Origin: CALHVX01 sp051027215
GTDB lineage: Bacteria > Pseudomonadota > Gammaproteobacteria > Pseudomonadales > Azotimanducaceae
Reading direction: 5' to 3'
DNA: 64,000 nt
Assembly (NCBI GenBank): GCA_051027215.1
Contig: JBPCXR010000262.1
Coordinates: 1-64,000, forward strand
Shown here: positions 36,247 to 45,913 of the stretch, piece by piece
Layout: every line of letters starts with the position of its first letter
Position numbering within the stretch: the stretch's first letter is position 1
Notes under the pieces: model-generated
The model's database searches: none
What the model saw: the letters and a program-made list of their open reading frames with translations, nothing else
What the model was told of the DNA's origin: nothing
Translations under genes and position numbers: made by a program

Positions 36247-37518
36247 TCAATCGACGCCGAACAGCCTCGGCGCAAGATGCGGTCTTCTTGCTGCCAGAAA
36301 GCGCCGAGCCTGGTCGCCAAGCTGCGCTCGCCACAGGCAATGGGCAACCGTCAGTTCCAGCAGATCTCTTTGCGCACGGCTACCCCCCAAGCGTTCGTGG
36401 GAGCTCATCAGCGGAAGCAGTTGCTCTGCTGCCTGCAGCCAACGCTCTGCCGCAAACGCCTCGAAGGCACGGGCCACGGCAGCAACCAAATCGCCCGCTG
36501 GGCCATCTGGTTTCTGGCGCAGCACCGCTAGCGCCGGCTGGTTTCCTACCAATGCGTGTGCCATGGCGGCATGGGCATCGGCAAATGAAAACGCCGGATT
36601 GACGAAATGGACTAGCGCGTATTCGCTCGCCCGCTGCCAGAGTGCTTGGGACCGAGGCAGGCCGGCGAACTCTGCCCTCAATAGCAGTGCCGCTAAGTCT
36701 GTCAAGACGTTTATGGGAGGAGCAGCGGTTTTACCCGGGACCAACCAAGCTTCGACAATGCTCCACATGCGCTCAGGTTGGCCAAGCTCGAGACACCACA
36801 GCGCTTCGTGCCAGGCTAGGTGGCCGTAAAGCAAGCCAGATGACGAGTAGCAGCCGCGGAAGCGGGCGAGGGTTTCCATACCAGCCGCGGCGGCACCGGA
36901 CTCGTAATCTATATGGGCTTGATGATGGGCCGCATTGGCATTGTCGGGATTTTCGGCCACTGAGCGCTCTAGGTGCCGCAGAGCTCGGTCCAGCGCCCCG
37001 GTTTCTGCCAAGGCAAAGGCATACTGGCTTTCAAACCACCAATCCCCTTCATAATGGCGAGCCAGGCTAGCCATAAAGGCCAGGTTCTCAGCCTCCCGAC
37101 CGCTACGCCCACTAAAACCGATCAATCCGAACACACCGCAACAGGGCTGCACCACCATAATATCGGTGGGAAACAACTCGACGTGCTGCTGGATCTTGGC
37201 GTAGGCGTCGGTACCGCGGCCGTGCAGTAGCTGCTGCACAATAGCTATATGGCTGCGTTCTCCCGGCGTCGACAACTCGAGCCGCTGCAACGCACAGGCC
37301 AACATTGCCTGAGCCTCTTGCCCACGAGATTGAACCTGCAACACTCGTGCGAGATCCGCGTAAGCCAAAGCAAAATCAGCATCGAGCGCGATGGCCCTGG
37401 CAAACTGCTCGCTGGCACCGGGTTGCGCCGCCAGGTGTAAATCTACGCCTTGCTGGTACGCTTGCAGCGCCTCCTCGGTGGCGGTGCTGAGCAGATTGCC
37501 GTGCCGGTCGCGCAGCAC
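36247..37518 (-). CDS. TPR protein resembling TTC38
   Basis: 423 residues of helical repeats. FARAIALDADFALAYADLARVL is a clear TPR. The middle part, with WWFESQYAFALAETGALDRALRHLERSVAENPDNANAAHHQAHIDYE and LAWHEALWCLELG, resembles the TTC38 family of uncharacterised proteins. The conserved His-rich stretch (AAHHQAHIDYE) is a family trait. The start is GTG, because an in-frame TAG stands just upstream; no strong ribosome-binding site is seen. It follows the phospholipase D gene on the same strand, 51 nt downstream. Function unknown. Confidence 0.75.
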   Translation of the reverse strand: MLRDRHGNLLSTATEEALQAYQQGVDLHLAAQPGASEQFARAIALDADFALAYADLARVLQVQSRGQEAQAMLACALQRLELSTPGERSHIAIVQQLLHGRGTDAYAKIQQHVELFPTDIMVVQPCCGVFGLIGFSGRSGREAENLAFMASLARHYEGDWWFESQYAFALAETGALDRALRHLERSVAENPDNANAAHHQAHIDYESGAAAAGMETLARFRGCYSSSGLLYGHLAWHEALWCLELGQPERMWSIVEAWLVPGKTAAPPINVLTDLAALLLRAEFAGLPRSQALWQRASEYALVHFVNPAFSFADAHAAMAHALVGNQPALAVLRQKPDGPAGDLVAAVARAFEAFAAERWLQAAEQLLPLMSSHERLGGSRAQRDLLELTVAHCLWRAQLGDQARRFLAARRPHLAPRLFGVD

Positions 37519-37569
37519 TAGCTATGCAACAGGGCCGACTGCTCGCCCACTAATGCAGCTACGCGAAAT

Positions 37570-39024
37570 TCAGAGCAGCACATTGAATAAGCTGGCCACC
37601 GGTGTCACCAACCCCATCAAGGCCAGACTGCGCCAGTTCGCTGCACCGATCAAATTGCTCGATTGTACTTCGCCTCTGTCCACCACCGGCTCGGCATTGG
37701 CGATTCTGCTGTTTAGATCTATCGCCATCTGTGTTGCCAGGGATGGGCTGTCGTAACAGACGATCATCATCTCGGCGTTCAGGTTGGCAGACCGCGGATC
37801 AATGTTGTAGGTGCCAATCATCACCGTATGATCATCGATCACTGCGCGCTTGGAGTGCACGCCCCAGCGTTTAGAACCCGGGAACTGAGCAGTAGTCTGC
37901 GGTGCTTGGCCGGTGTATGCGAACAGGCGCAGACCTGCATCGGCCAGGGTGTGCAGAGAGAAATAGAGCGGGCCCACGGTATAATAGGCGTCTGTTGAGT
38001 GCAGGCTATTGGTCAACACCGTTAGGGCGACACCGCGCTCGGTAAGCGAACGCAGCGCGTTCAAGCCGTCTTCACGTAGCACGAAATAGGGACTCTCAGC
38101 GATAACCTGAGATTGGGCGCCGCCTAGCACCTCGGTAATCGCCCCATAGACCTTGCGGTTTTGCAACCCAACGCCTGGGTAGTCGGTGACAAAACGCACG
38201 TCCGAGCAAATATGGCTTGGGAGATCAGCGGGTAGTAACCCAACTCGCTGTCGCAGCGCCGCATCAGATTCGTTGGTAGCAAAGAACGTAGATGCCTTTC
38301 GTAGCGCCGGGTGGTTATCAGTTTTAGCAGGCGGCGCGACGTCGTCAGGGATCTCCGCCCAGGGCGAGTCCCAATACAGATCGAAACTCTCTTGCATGGC
38401 CTGCACAACTTCGCCCCGAACCAGCACATCGCTATCGAGAAAATTGTACTGGCCAGATAGATCGAAGTAGGGATCCGCAATATTACGCCCACCTATGATG
38501 GCAATTTCACCATCGGCGATTAGCATTTTGCGATGAGTTCGATGCTGCACGCTAAAAAAGCGTGCCACAGACGCGGTGTTGTAATAACGAACGTCCACAC
38601 CCGCAGATTCCAAGGCCTGAGCATAAGCTGGACGTAGCTCAAACACCGCCACGGAAAAGTCCACCAGGATTCGAACCCGAACGCCCTCTCGAGCTTTCGC
38701 CACCAGCGCTTGGGTGACAATGCGACTGGAAGCATCGAGCTCGTAGATGAAAAACTCCAGATCCAGCGATTGCTTGGCTGCCTCGATGGCAGATAATCGA
38801 TAGGCAAGGGATTGAGCGCCGCCATCGATCAAAGTCAGCTCATGGGGTTGGACCGAGCGGGAATCGATGGCTGCATGAAAAGGCGCATCACCAAGCCAGC
38901 GCTTTTCAGTGATCGTCATCAGTCCAAGAAATACTGCGTAGAGGATGACTAATAGCACGAGCAGCAATAGCAAGCCGTAGCCAAGGAGCTTTAGTAGACT
39001 TCTTGCCATTCCAGGAAAAGTCAT
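37570..39024 (-). CDS. Phospholipase D-family protein (cardiolipin synthase C-like)
   Basis: 484 residues. An N-terminal membrane segment (LLGYGLLLLLVLLVILYAVFLG) precedes two HKD motifs: HRTHRKMLIADGEIAIIGGRN and VHSKRAVIDDHTVMIGTYNIDPRS. Each supplies the His-Lys-Asp of the PLD superfamily. Such ClsC-type enzymes make cardiolipin from phospholipids, or act as phosphodiesterases. It lies 38 nt downstream of phoU, so phosphate control is plausible: membrane lipid changes are common under phosphate starvation (inference). The ATG is preferred over an upstream TTG, though neither has a good ribosome-binding site. Confidence 0.82.
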   Translation of the reverse strand: MTFPGMARSLLKLLGYGLLLLLVLLVILYAVFLGLMTITEKRWLGDAPFHAAIDSRSVQPHELTLIDGGAQSLAYRLSAIEAAKQSLDLEFFIYELDASSRIVTQALVAKAREGVRVRILVDFSVAVFELRPAYAQALESAGVDVRYYNTASVARFFSVQHRTHRKMLIADGEIAIIGGRNIADPYFDLSGQYNFLDSDVLVRGEVVQAMQESFDLYWDSPWAEIPDDVAPPAKTDNHPALRKASTFFATNESDAALRQRVGLLPADLPSHICSDVRFVTDYPGVGLQNRKVYGAITEVLGGAQSQVIAESPYFVLREDGLNALRSLTERGVALTVLTNSLHSTDAYYTVGPLYFSLHTLADAGLRLFAYTGQAPQTTAQFPGSKRWGVHSKRAVIDDHTVMIGTYNIDPRSANLNAEMMIVCYDSPSLATQMAIDLNSRIANAEPVVDRGEVQSSNLIGAANWRSLALMGLVTPVASLFNVLL

Positions 39025-39032
39025 AGAGCAAT

Positions 39033-39057
39033 CACTGCCGCCCAAAAAGGGGCAGTG
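39033..39057 (-). terminator. Hairpin between phoU and the PLD gene
   Basis: CACTGCC pairs with GGCAGTG around a loop containing five A's (T's on the sense strand). It lies right behind phoU and in front of the PLD start. There is no T-run after it, so it may weaken rather than stop read-through. Confidence 0.35.
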
Positions 39058-39062
39058 GGGAA

Positions 39063-39761
39063 TCAGCCGCGACCGAGATCAGCCAGCTCAAGGGACGAGT
39101 GCCGCACGTCCTCGCCGTTCACCTGATACACCACATATTCGCCCAGGTTCTTCGCATGATCGCCAATACGCTCCAGTGCCCGCGCGGCCCAGATCGTATT
39201 CATGGATCGATTGATGGTGTCGGGAAATTCGGCCATTTCGCCGATCAGTTTGGACACTATGGCTTTGTAACCGTCGTCCACTTCTTCGTCACCCTGAATC
39301 ACGGCGACGGCCTTAACCGCATCCAACCGCGCGAAGGCATCGAGTGCCATGGCCAACTGCTGCGCCACCTTTGCGTTCAACTCGCGGAAGTCTCGATACT
39401 GATCCCCAGGCACCTCTTCTCGGTGCATGCCTTTCGCCATCTTGGCAATGCGGTCTGCTTCATCGCCAATCCGCTCGAGATCGGTAATGGCGCGCATAAC
39501 GCTGATGAGCATTCGCAAGTCGCTGGCAGTGGGTGCCCGGCGAGCAATGATCTGAACGCACTGCTCATCCAGCTCGATTTCCATGCGGTTCACCTGCTCG
39601 TCGGTGGAACGCACTCGCTCGGCGAGCTCGATGTCGTGGTTGATGAGCGCTTGGCTCGCATGTGCTAGCTGCTGTTCTACGAGCCCACCCATGGCCATCA
39701 GCTCAGCCTTCACACTATCTAAGTCGGCGTCATATTGTTGTGAGATGTGCTTGTTCAACAA
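39063..39761 (-). CDS. phoU: PhoU, phosphate signalling regulator
   Basis: 232 residues, all-helical, with two PhoU repeats. Their metal-binding motifs appear at LERIGDEADRIAKMAKG and LERIGDHAKNLGEYVVY. PhoU links the Pst transporter to PhoR and keeps the Pho regulon off when phosphate is ample. It starts at TTG; a second TTG follows directly. It lies downstream of pstB but separated by about 300 nt, unlike the tight spacing elsewhere in the operon, so it may have its own promoter. Confidence 0.96.
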   Translation of the reverse strand: MLNKHISQQYDADLDSVKAELMAMGGLVEQQLAHASQALINHDIELAERVRSTDEQVNRMEIELDEQCVQIIARRAPTASDLRMLISVMRAITDLERIGDEADRIAKMAKGMHREEVPGDQYRDFRELNAKVAQQLAMALDAFARLDAVKAVAVIQGDEEVDDGYKAIVSKLIGEMAEFPDTINRSMNTIWAARALERIGDHAKNLGEYVVYQVNGEDVRHSSLELADLGRG

Positions 39762-40062
39762 TCTATTCCCATAATGTACTAACTATGTGTTGAATTTATC
39801 CAGCCCTTCCCTTTCGCCCTCTTTTCCCTTTCGCCCTCTTTTCCCTTTCGTCCTCTTTTCCCTTTCGTCCTTTATTCGCTTTCGCGCTATCCCTTGTCCC
39901 TCTATTCTCTCGTCTTTACTTTTCTTGTCTCTATTTATCTGTCGTCTCTTTCGTCTCTGCTTCTCTCTTTTTCGCCATTTTCTTCCGAATTTCTATTGAG
40001 CTTGTGGCGAAGCCCGTGCAAATGTGCAGCTTTTCCAACCTCTCTCAGCGTAACCGATTTCG
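39762..40062. other. Pyrimidine-rich non-coding gap between pstB and phoU
   Basis: About 300 nt without a credible gene. The plus strand is strongly C/T-rich from about 39800 to 39980, so the pst transcript would be G/A-rich here. The block contains the 17-bp tandem repeats listed separately. Short plus-strand frames through it encode Ser/Phe/Leu-rich low-complexity sequence and are not genes. No clear promoter is visible, although it would be the natural site for one serving phoU. Confidence 0.6.
39809..39876. repeat. Four tandem copies of a 17-bp unit
   Basis: The unit CCCTTTCGCCCTCTTTT occurs twice exactly (39809-39825, 39826-39842). It then occurs once with a single change (CGTCC, 39843-39859) and once more degenerate (39860-39876). 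Copies abut with no spacers. Downstream the C/T-rich character decays gradually, with more TTTCG-containing words. Confidence 0.85.
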
Positions 40063-40884
40063 TTAACCGTAACGTCCTGTGATGTAGTCTTCTGTCTGTC
40101 TTTCTTTTGGATTAGTGAACACTGTATCAGTTTCACCGATTTCAACAAGTTTACCCAAGTATAGAAAAGCCGTGTAATCCGACACTCGCGCCGCTTGTTG
40201 CATGTTATGAGTCACAATCACAATGGTGTATTCGTCTTTGAGTTTGTGAATCAGTTCTTCAATTTTCAGTGTAGAAATCGGATCGAGCGCCGATGCCGGT
40301 TCATCTAACAGCAGAACAGACGGCTGTATCGCTACCGATCTTGCAATCACCAGGCGCTGCTGTTGGCCACCGGAGAGACCCAAAGCCGACTCCTTGAGGC
40401 GATCTTTGACTTCGTCCCACAGGGCCGCACTGCGCAGCGCCCATTCGACACGCTCATCCATCAGTGACTTGGCCATCTTGCCCTGCAGTCGCAATCCGTA
40501 AGCCACATTCTCATAGATGGATTTGGGGAAGGGATTCGGCCGCTGGAACACCATGCCCACCCGGCGCCGCAATTGCGCCACATCAACGTTGCGAGCGTTA
40601 ATGTCCTGGCCATCCAGAGTAATGGTGCCGCTAGTAGAGACGCCTTCAATCAGATCATTCATCCGATTGAAGCAACGCAATAATGTTGACTTACCGCAGC
40701 CCGAAGGGCCAATGAACGCCGTCGCTTTGTGCCTCGGGATTTGCAGATCAATGTCAAACAAGGCCTGACTGGCGCCGTAGAATAGGCTCAGCTTCTCTAC
40801 CAGCAAACTGGTTTCGAGTTCAGACTCCGAGTCCGTCGCCTGGGGTTCGGTTGTTTCGGGAGCAATCGTTACAGGATCATTCAT
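40063..40884 (-). CDS. pstB: PstB, phosphate ABC transporter ATPase
   Basis: 273 residues. The Walker A motif GPSGCGKST, signature LSGGQQQRL and Walker B LLLDEPASALD are intact, with the Q-loop VFQRPNPFPKSIYENV and switch His in IVTHNMQQ typical of PstB. An extra acidic N-terminal stretch of about 28 residues precedes the fold. It powers the PstCA permease. The start lies 4 nt after the pstA stop. Confidence 0.97.
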   Translation of the reverse strand: MNDPVTIAPETTEPQATDSESELETSLLVEKLSLFYGASQALFDIDLQIPRHKATAFIGPSGCGKSTLLRCFNRMNDLIEGVSTSGTITLDGQDINARNVDVAQLRRRVGMVFQRPNPFPKSIYENVAYGLRLQGKMAKSLMDERVEWALRSAALWDEVKDRLKESALGLSGGQQQRLVIARSVAIQPSVLLLDEPASALDPISTLKIEELIHKLKDEYTIVIVTHNMQQAARVSDYTAFLYLGKLVEIGETDTVFTNPKERQTEDYITGRYG

Positions 40885-40888
40885 GCGA

Positions 40889-42607
40889 CTAACTCTCTAC
40901 GCCTTTGTATCTCTTTTCCAAACGACCACGCAGCATGATCGCTGCCAGATTCAAAACGACGATGATCAACACCAACAGCAACGCAGTGGCGTACACCAGT
41001 GGTCGTGCCGCCTCCACGTTGGGGCTTTGAAAGCCGACATCGTAAATGTGAAAGCCCAGGTGCATAAACTTCCGCTCTAAGTGTAGATAAGGGAAGTTGC
41101 CGTCCAGGGGCAAGGTCGGCGCCAGTTTCACCACGCCCACTAACATCAGCGGCGCAACCTCACCTGCGGCCCGCGCAACCGCAAGAATTACGCCGGTCAG
41201 TATCGAAGGACTGGCCATGGGCAGGACCACCTTAAACAAGGTTTCGGCCTTGGTAGCACCAAGCGCAAGGCTGCCTTCACGGATGCTGCGCGGAATGCGT
41301 GTCAGGCCCTCCTCGGCAGACACGATGACCACTGGCACAGTGAGCAGCGCCAACGTTAACGAAGCCCAGAGCAGACCTGGGGTTCCGAAGGTCGGTGCTG
41401 GAAGTGCTTCAGGAAAAAACAACTCGTCGATGCTGCCGCCAAGGAAATAGACAAAAAATCCCAGCCCGAAGACGCCATAGACAATGGATGGCACACCCGC
41501 AAGGTTGTTCACTGCAATCCGTATCAGCTGCACGAGCGGCCCTTGCCGCGCGTATTCCCGCAGATAAATCGCCGCGATGACGCCAAACGGTGTAACCAGC
41601 AGCGACATCAGCAGCACCATCATGACCGTTCCAAAGATCGCCGGAAAAATGCCGCCTTCGGTATTGGCTTCCCGAGGATCGTCCGTCAGGAAAACGCCAA
41701 TGCTGTGAAAGTAGTGGCCGAGCTTGTCTGCGACCGACATGCGATTTGGGCGCCAGACCCTAATTAGTTCAGCGAAATCAATCTCTAGTGGCCGCTCGGC
41801 ATTGATGTGCAATATTAGGCTGTTGTTGGCGAGCTCGCTTTTCAGCTGCCGCAGGTTCTGCTCTTCAACTTCATACAGCGATTTCAGCTGCGCCTCTTCA
41901 GCTTGCAAGTCAGCCAGCGTTTGGGCTTGACGTTGCTGCGCTTCGACACCCTCTAGCTCTACCCCGCGGCGCTTCAAGCGCAAACGTTCAAGGCTATAGT
42001 TGATGTCGCTCATCACGCCGGATTCGAGCTCATGAATAGCGGCTCGAATGTCCTCTGAGCGAGTCACCTCAGCCAGCAACATCTGCCATAAGGCTTCAGC
42101 ATCGTGGGTCGCAGGATCTGCAGTCTTGCCATCGATGGTTACACTATGCAGAAGCCCATAGGCATTGCCCCACTCTGTTCGCTCCACAGCGAGTACTGCC
42201 TCAGGCGTCGTGCTTGCAGTTATCTCGTGCTCATAGAACCAGCGGAAATCCGGGGGATTGATGCGTCGATTGCCTGTCTTCACCAGCATCCGCGCGACCG
42301 TTTCACGCCCTTGCAATTGCGGGAAGTTGTCGATGTTCTGTCCAGTGGATTCCAGGAACTGGCCCATGCCAATCGACTCGCGCTCGATGATCTCTCCGTA
42401 AACCGCGCCTTGACCTAGAGTTGGCGTATCGTAGGTCAACGCGGTGACATCCGTGGGCCAGAAATGCGCTAAGCCGCGCATAGCAATCAACAAGATCAGA
42501 CCGCCCACGGCGAGAATACTTAGGCCCACCGCCGCAGAATTCATCCAAACCCATGGTTCTCCGGAAGACAACCAAGAACGAAAGCCTCGCTGTTCTTCAG
42601 CAAGCAC
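40889..42607 (-). CDS. pstA: PstA, phosphate ABC transporter permease (long form)
   Basis: 572 residues, nearly twice the E. coli length. An N-terminal membrane helix is followed by a large periplasmic region with a long coiled coil (about residues 205-265, rich in Glu, Gln and Leu). The permease core follows (TVMMVLLMSLLVTPFGVIAAIYL, GVPSIVYGVFGLGFFVY, and the EAA-type loop SLALGATKAETLFKVVLP). This long form is typical of pseudomonads and relatives. It starts with GTG, 2 nt after the pstC stop. Together with PstC it forms the phosphate channel. Confidence 0.95.
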   Translation of the reverse strand: MLAEEQRGFRSWLSSGEPWVWMNSAAVGLSILAVGGLILLIAMRGLAHFWPTDVTALTYDTPTLGQGAVYGEIIERESIGMGQFLESTGQNIDNFPQLQGRETVARMLVKTGNRRINPPDFRWFYEHEITASTTPEAVLAVERTEWGNAYGLLHSVTIDGKTADPATHDAEALWQMLLAEVTRSEDIRAAIHELESGVMSDINYSLERLRLKRRGVELEGVEAQQRQAQTLADLQAEEAQLKSLYEVEEQNLRQLKSELANNSLILHINAERPLEIDFAELIRVWRPNRMSVADKLGHYFHSIGVFLTDDPREANTEGGIFPAIFGTVMMVLLMSLLVTPFGVIAAIYLREYARQGPLVQLIRIAVNNLAGVPSIVYGVFGLGFFVYFLGGSIDELFFPEALPAPTFGTPGLLWASLTLALLTVPVVIVSAEEGLTRIPRSIREGSLALGATKAETLFKVVLPMASPSILTGVILAVARAAGEVAPLMLVGVVKLAPTLPLDGNFPYLHLERKFMHLGFHIYDVGFQSPNVEAARPLVYATALLLVLIIVVLNLAAIMLRGRLEKRYKGVES

Positions 42608-42609
42608 GT

Positions 42610-44817
42610 TTATAGACTTCCATAGCGGGTACGCAGACGCTGGCGTACCAGTTCAGCGATGGTATTGAAGGCGAAGGTAATGAAAAACAATACCAACGCG
42701 GCCAAGAACAATATTCGATAGTGGGTGCTGGCAACTTCGGATTCAGGCAACTCCACCGCAATGTTTGCAGCGAACGTACGCATGCCTTGGAAGATATTCC
42801 AATCCATGACTGGTGTGTTCCCGGTAGCCATCAAAACGATCATAGTCTCGCCTACGGCGCGACCCATGCCGATCATCACAGCGGAGAATATTCCCGGGCT
42901 GGCAGTCAACAACACCACCCGAGTCAGTGTTTGCCAGGGTGTTGCACCCAATGCCAGAGAGCCGTTGATCAGGTGATTCGGCACGCCGTAAATCGCATCT
43001 TCTGCTATCGAGAAAATCGTCGGAATTACGGCCAGACCCATAGCGATTCCCACCACCATCGCGTTGCGTTGATCGTAGGAAAGACCCATATATTCCTGAA
43101 ACCACGCCTTGGAATCGCCTCCGAAGAAAGCCTGCTCCAAAATTGGACCGAGCACGAAGGCTGCAACACCGATCAGCACAATGGGCGGCATGACCAACAA
43201 GCCGTACCAACCATCAAAACGCGAAGTGAACCCATTGGGGGCCAGATTCCATAGCCACGCCAGGAGCAGCAGCCCAACGGGCGTGATCACCACAATGCTT
43301 AATATTGCCGCGAGGTTGGCTTCGATGATGGGGGCAAGCCAAAGTCCAGCGAGAAAACCCAGAATTACCGTTGGCAATGCCGCCATGATCTCGATTCCAG
43401 GCTTCACCAAGGCGCGCATGGAATCCGCCATGAAATAGGCCGTATAGAGTGCGCCCATAATGGCAATGGGAACCGCGAATAGCAGCGCGTATGCAGCTGC
43501 CTTTATGGTTCCGAACAATAGCGGTGTTAAGGAGAATTTCGGTTCGAATTCGTTGTCCGCTGAAGAAGATTGCCAGCTGTAGATCGGCTCTGGGTAACCT
43601 TCGTACCAAACCTTGGACCACAGCGTTGACCAGGAAACTTCAGGGTGCTTATTGTCCAACCGCAACGATCGCACCAGACCGGTATCGTCTGCAATGACCA
43701 GGTAATCTGATCTTGGCGCGATCGCAGCAGCGTTGATGGCTTGATCACCGAGCGGGTGACTCGTCAAGATTTGCCCAGTGGTTGCGTAGCCAAGGTGCAA
43801 TTCGCCGTTTGCATCCAACGCAGCAAACCCTTTGCGCCGCGGTTCCGGCACGATCAACGTCGCTGGCGCTGGCAACTCAAAACTCCGCACATGCTTGAGT
43901 TCGTAGCCGGACTCTCCGCGAACCAGAAAGCGTTGGGCCAGCTGTCCGTCGCTGGTTGCCACTAACCAAGAGTAGCGACCCAGCAACGGCGCAAACGCCG
44001 TCATAGAGCTGTCGTCAGGCACCAACGTGCCGATGAATTGGCGCACCGGTTTGTTCAAGCTGCGAATGTTCAGCACCTCAAGCTCACCAGCGCTGGTTAC
44101 CAGATATACGGTCTGCTGGCGCGGCCCGAAGTACACATGATGGTAGCGTCGCTCCAGGCGCACCGAGCTTTCTCTGCCCAGATCGAGGTCATAGCCCAGC
44201 TCCACATCCGAAAATCGCTTGAAGCGTAGCCGCTCTCCGTCCAAATAGACCAAGGTCAGCGTCTCATCGTCCAAAGCAACATCGTAGGCGCTGACCCCCG
44301 CGCCAAGATCAATGCCCTCGTCCCCGAATGCCAGTTCGATCTTGGTGCGCAAGTGACGTTCGTCACCGACGAATTGCACTCGATAATCGACGCTCGCAAT
44401 GTGCAAGAATCCAGATTCTGTGAGCAATGCGTAGCTCGGTTCTTCGGCCAATACACTTTGCGAGCGTTGCACCGGACCCGTCATCGCAACCGTTTGCTGC
44501 AGCGTACCGCTCTGGGGATCGAATGCCTCAATAGTACCGTTGGCCAATACTCGCAGGCCGACCTCACCGGTCTCGTTCACATCGACCTGCCGAATCGCTA
44601 TGGCATCGAACTGCGCAGCAGGTCCTTCTTCTATCTCGGCGCCACTGAACATGGGTCCGACAACGCCCAGCAGGTAAACGAAGATAAGAATAATCGCGCC
44701 GATTACCGCAATGCCGCCCAAGCCCACCATGCGCGCGGTAAGGCTATTGACCCAACGGCGGCGGCGAGCCAACGGCGGTAGCTCAGTCGACTGTGAACTG
44801 GTTGAATTGACGTTCAA
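42610..44817 (-). CDS. pstC: PstC, phosphate ABC transporter permease (long form)
   Basis: 735 residues. After a first membrane helix (about 28-52) comes a periplasmic region of some 350 residues with propeller-like beta repeats. The permease core follows from about 425 (IKAAAYALLFAVPIAIMGALYTAY, MAALPTVILGFLAG, and the EAA-type loop SLALGATPWQTLTRVVLL). This long form is common in pseudomonad-type operons. The start is TTG with no strong ribosome-binding site. It sits 22 nt after pstS. Confidence 0.94.
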   Translation of the reverse strand: MNVNSTSSQSTELPPLARRRRWVNSLTARMVGLGGIAVIGAIILIFVYLLGVVGPMFSGAEIEEGPAAQFDAIAIRQVDVNETGEVGLRVLANGTIEAFDPQSGTLQQTVAMTGPVQRSQSVLAEEPSYALLTESGFLHIASVDYRVQFVGDERHLRTKIELAFGDEGIDLGAGVSAYDVALDDETLTLVYLDGERLRFKRFSDVELGYDLDLGRESSVRLERRYHHVYFGPRQQTVYLVTSAGELEVLNIRSLNKPVRQFIGTLVPDDSSMTAFAPLLGRYSWLVATSDGQLAQRFLVRGESGYELKHVRSFELPAPATLIVPEPRRKGFAALDANGELHLGYATTGQILTSHPLGDQAINAAAIAPRSDYLVIADDTGLVRSLRLDNKHPEVSWSTLWSKVWYEGYPEPIYSWQSSSADNEFEPKFSLTPLLFGTIKAAAYALLFAVPIAIMGALYTAYFMADSMRALVKPGIEIMAALPTVILGFLAGLWLAPIIEANLAAILSIVVITPVGLLLLAWLWNLAPNGFTSRFDGWYGLLVMPPIVLIGVAAFVLGPILEQAFFGGDSKAWFQEYMGLSYDQRNAMVVGIAMGLAVIPTIFSIAEDAIYGVPNHLINGSLALGATPWQTLTRVVLLTASPGIFSAVMIGMGRAVGETMIVLMATGNTPVMDWNIFQGMRTFAANIAVELPESEVASTHYRILFLAALVLFFITFAFNTIAELVRQRLRTRYGSL

Positions 44818-44839
44818 GGGTTACTGGGTCTCTGCAGCG

Positions 44840-45913
44840 CTAGCGCGACAACCGGGCCAATTCTCGTCGGGCCCGATCCGCGGAGAGCGGAATATACCCG
44901 TCCTTCGCAACGATTTCCTGGCCTTGTTTAGATAGCACCAGCTTCAGAAATTCAGTTTCCAGCGGACTCAGCGCAGTATCGGGCTTCTTGTTGACATAGA
45001 CATAAAGGTAGCGTGACAGCGGGTAATCACCGCTCAACGCGGCTTCTTTGGTCGCTGGAATCGGCGCGTCGTCAACGCTGGATGCCAACGGTAGCGCCCG
45101 CACACCGGAAGTCACGTAGCCGATGCCCGAATAGCCGACCCCATTTAGCGAACTCGCAACAGCTTGCACCACCGAGGCGGAACCGGGTTGTTCGTTCACG
45201 GTATTTTTGAAATCGCCACTGCACAGCGCTACCTTTTTAAAGTAACCATAAGTACCCGATACTGAGTTACGGCCATAGAGCTGTACCGGTCGGCTGCTCC
45301 AGCTTCCGCTGAGCCCTAGATCTCCCCATCTGTCTATGGTCGCCGCTGAACCGCAACGTCGCGTTACCGAGAAGATCGCGTCGACTTCAGGAATGGTCAT
45401 CTGGGTGAGAGGGTTGTCTTTGTGCACGTAGACCGCCAGGGCATCAATAGCCACTCGAACCGGGGTTGGCTTATAGCCATGGCGCGCCTCAAAAGCCTCG
45501 ATCTCTTTGTCTTTCATCTTGCGGCTCATCGGCCCAAAGTTGCTGGTACCTTCTGTTAGCGCCGGGGGCGCCGTGGAAGAACCCGCAGCTTGCACCTGTA
45601 TGTTCACGCTCGGGTACTCCTGTTTGAACGACTCGGTCCACAGAGTCATAAGGTTCGCCAGAGTATCGCTGCCGGTGCTGGAGAGGTTCCCAGAGATGCC
45701 GCTGACTCGCTGGTAAGCCGCCAAAAGTTCATCGGCCGCCACCGGCACAGCAGCCGCGCTCGCTTGCGGGGCGGGTTCAGGTGTAGGCGCAGGAACGGGT
45801 GCAACAGTTGGTGCGTTCTGCACCACTGGCGCGGGCTTTTCGGCTGGCGTCGTGTCCCCGCCACAACCCATCAAAAAGGTAATGCAAGTGGCTAGGATTA
45901 CTAGAGTTCTCAT
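44840..45913 (-). CDS. pstS: PstS, phosphate-binding lipoprotein
   Basis: 357 residues. The lipobox FLMGCGG predicts lipidation at about Cys17. A Pro/Ala-rich linker of roughly 40 residues precedes the PBP fold. Phosphate contacts are recognisable at NLSSTGSDTLANL, FGPMSRKMKDKE and GRNSVSGTYGYFK. The lipid anchor and long linker differ from the free periplasmic E. coli PstS. The ATG overlaps the phoR stop (ATGA), with GGAGG in the last phoR codons, so PstS translation is coupled to PhoR. Confidence 0.94.
   Translation of the reverse strand: MRTLVILATCITFLMGCGGDTTPAEKPAPVVQNAPTVAPVPAPTPEPAPQASAAAVPVAADELLAAYQRVSGISGNLSSTGSDTLANLMTLWTESFKQEYPSVNIQVQAAGSSTAPPALTEGTSNFGPMSRKMKDKEIEAFEARHGYKPTPVRVAIDALAVYVHKDNPLTQMTIPEVDAIFSVTRRCGSAATIDRWGDLGLSGSWSSRPVQLYGRNSVSGTYGYFKKVALCSGDFKNTVNEQPGSASVVQAVASSLNGVGYSGIGYVTSGVRALPLASSVDDAPIPATKEAALSGDYPLSRYLYVYVNKKPDTALSPLETEFLKLVLSKQGQEIVAKDGYIPLSADRARRELARLSR

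Noticed and set aside
39809..39876. Possible CRISPR-like array
   Set aside because: The 17-bp units abut with no spacers, and no cas genes are present.
39787..39999. Plus-strand frames through the pyrimidine-rich block
   Set aside because: Low-complexity Ser/Phe/Leu/Pro product arising from the C/T repeats; no ribosome-binding site.
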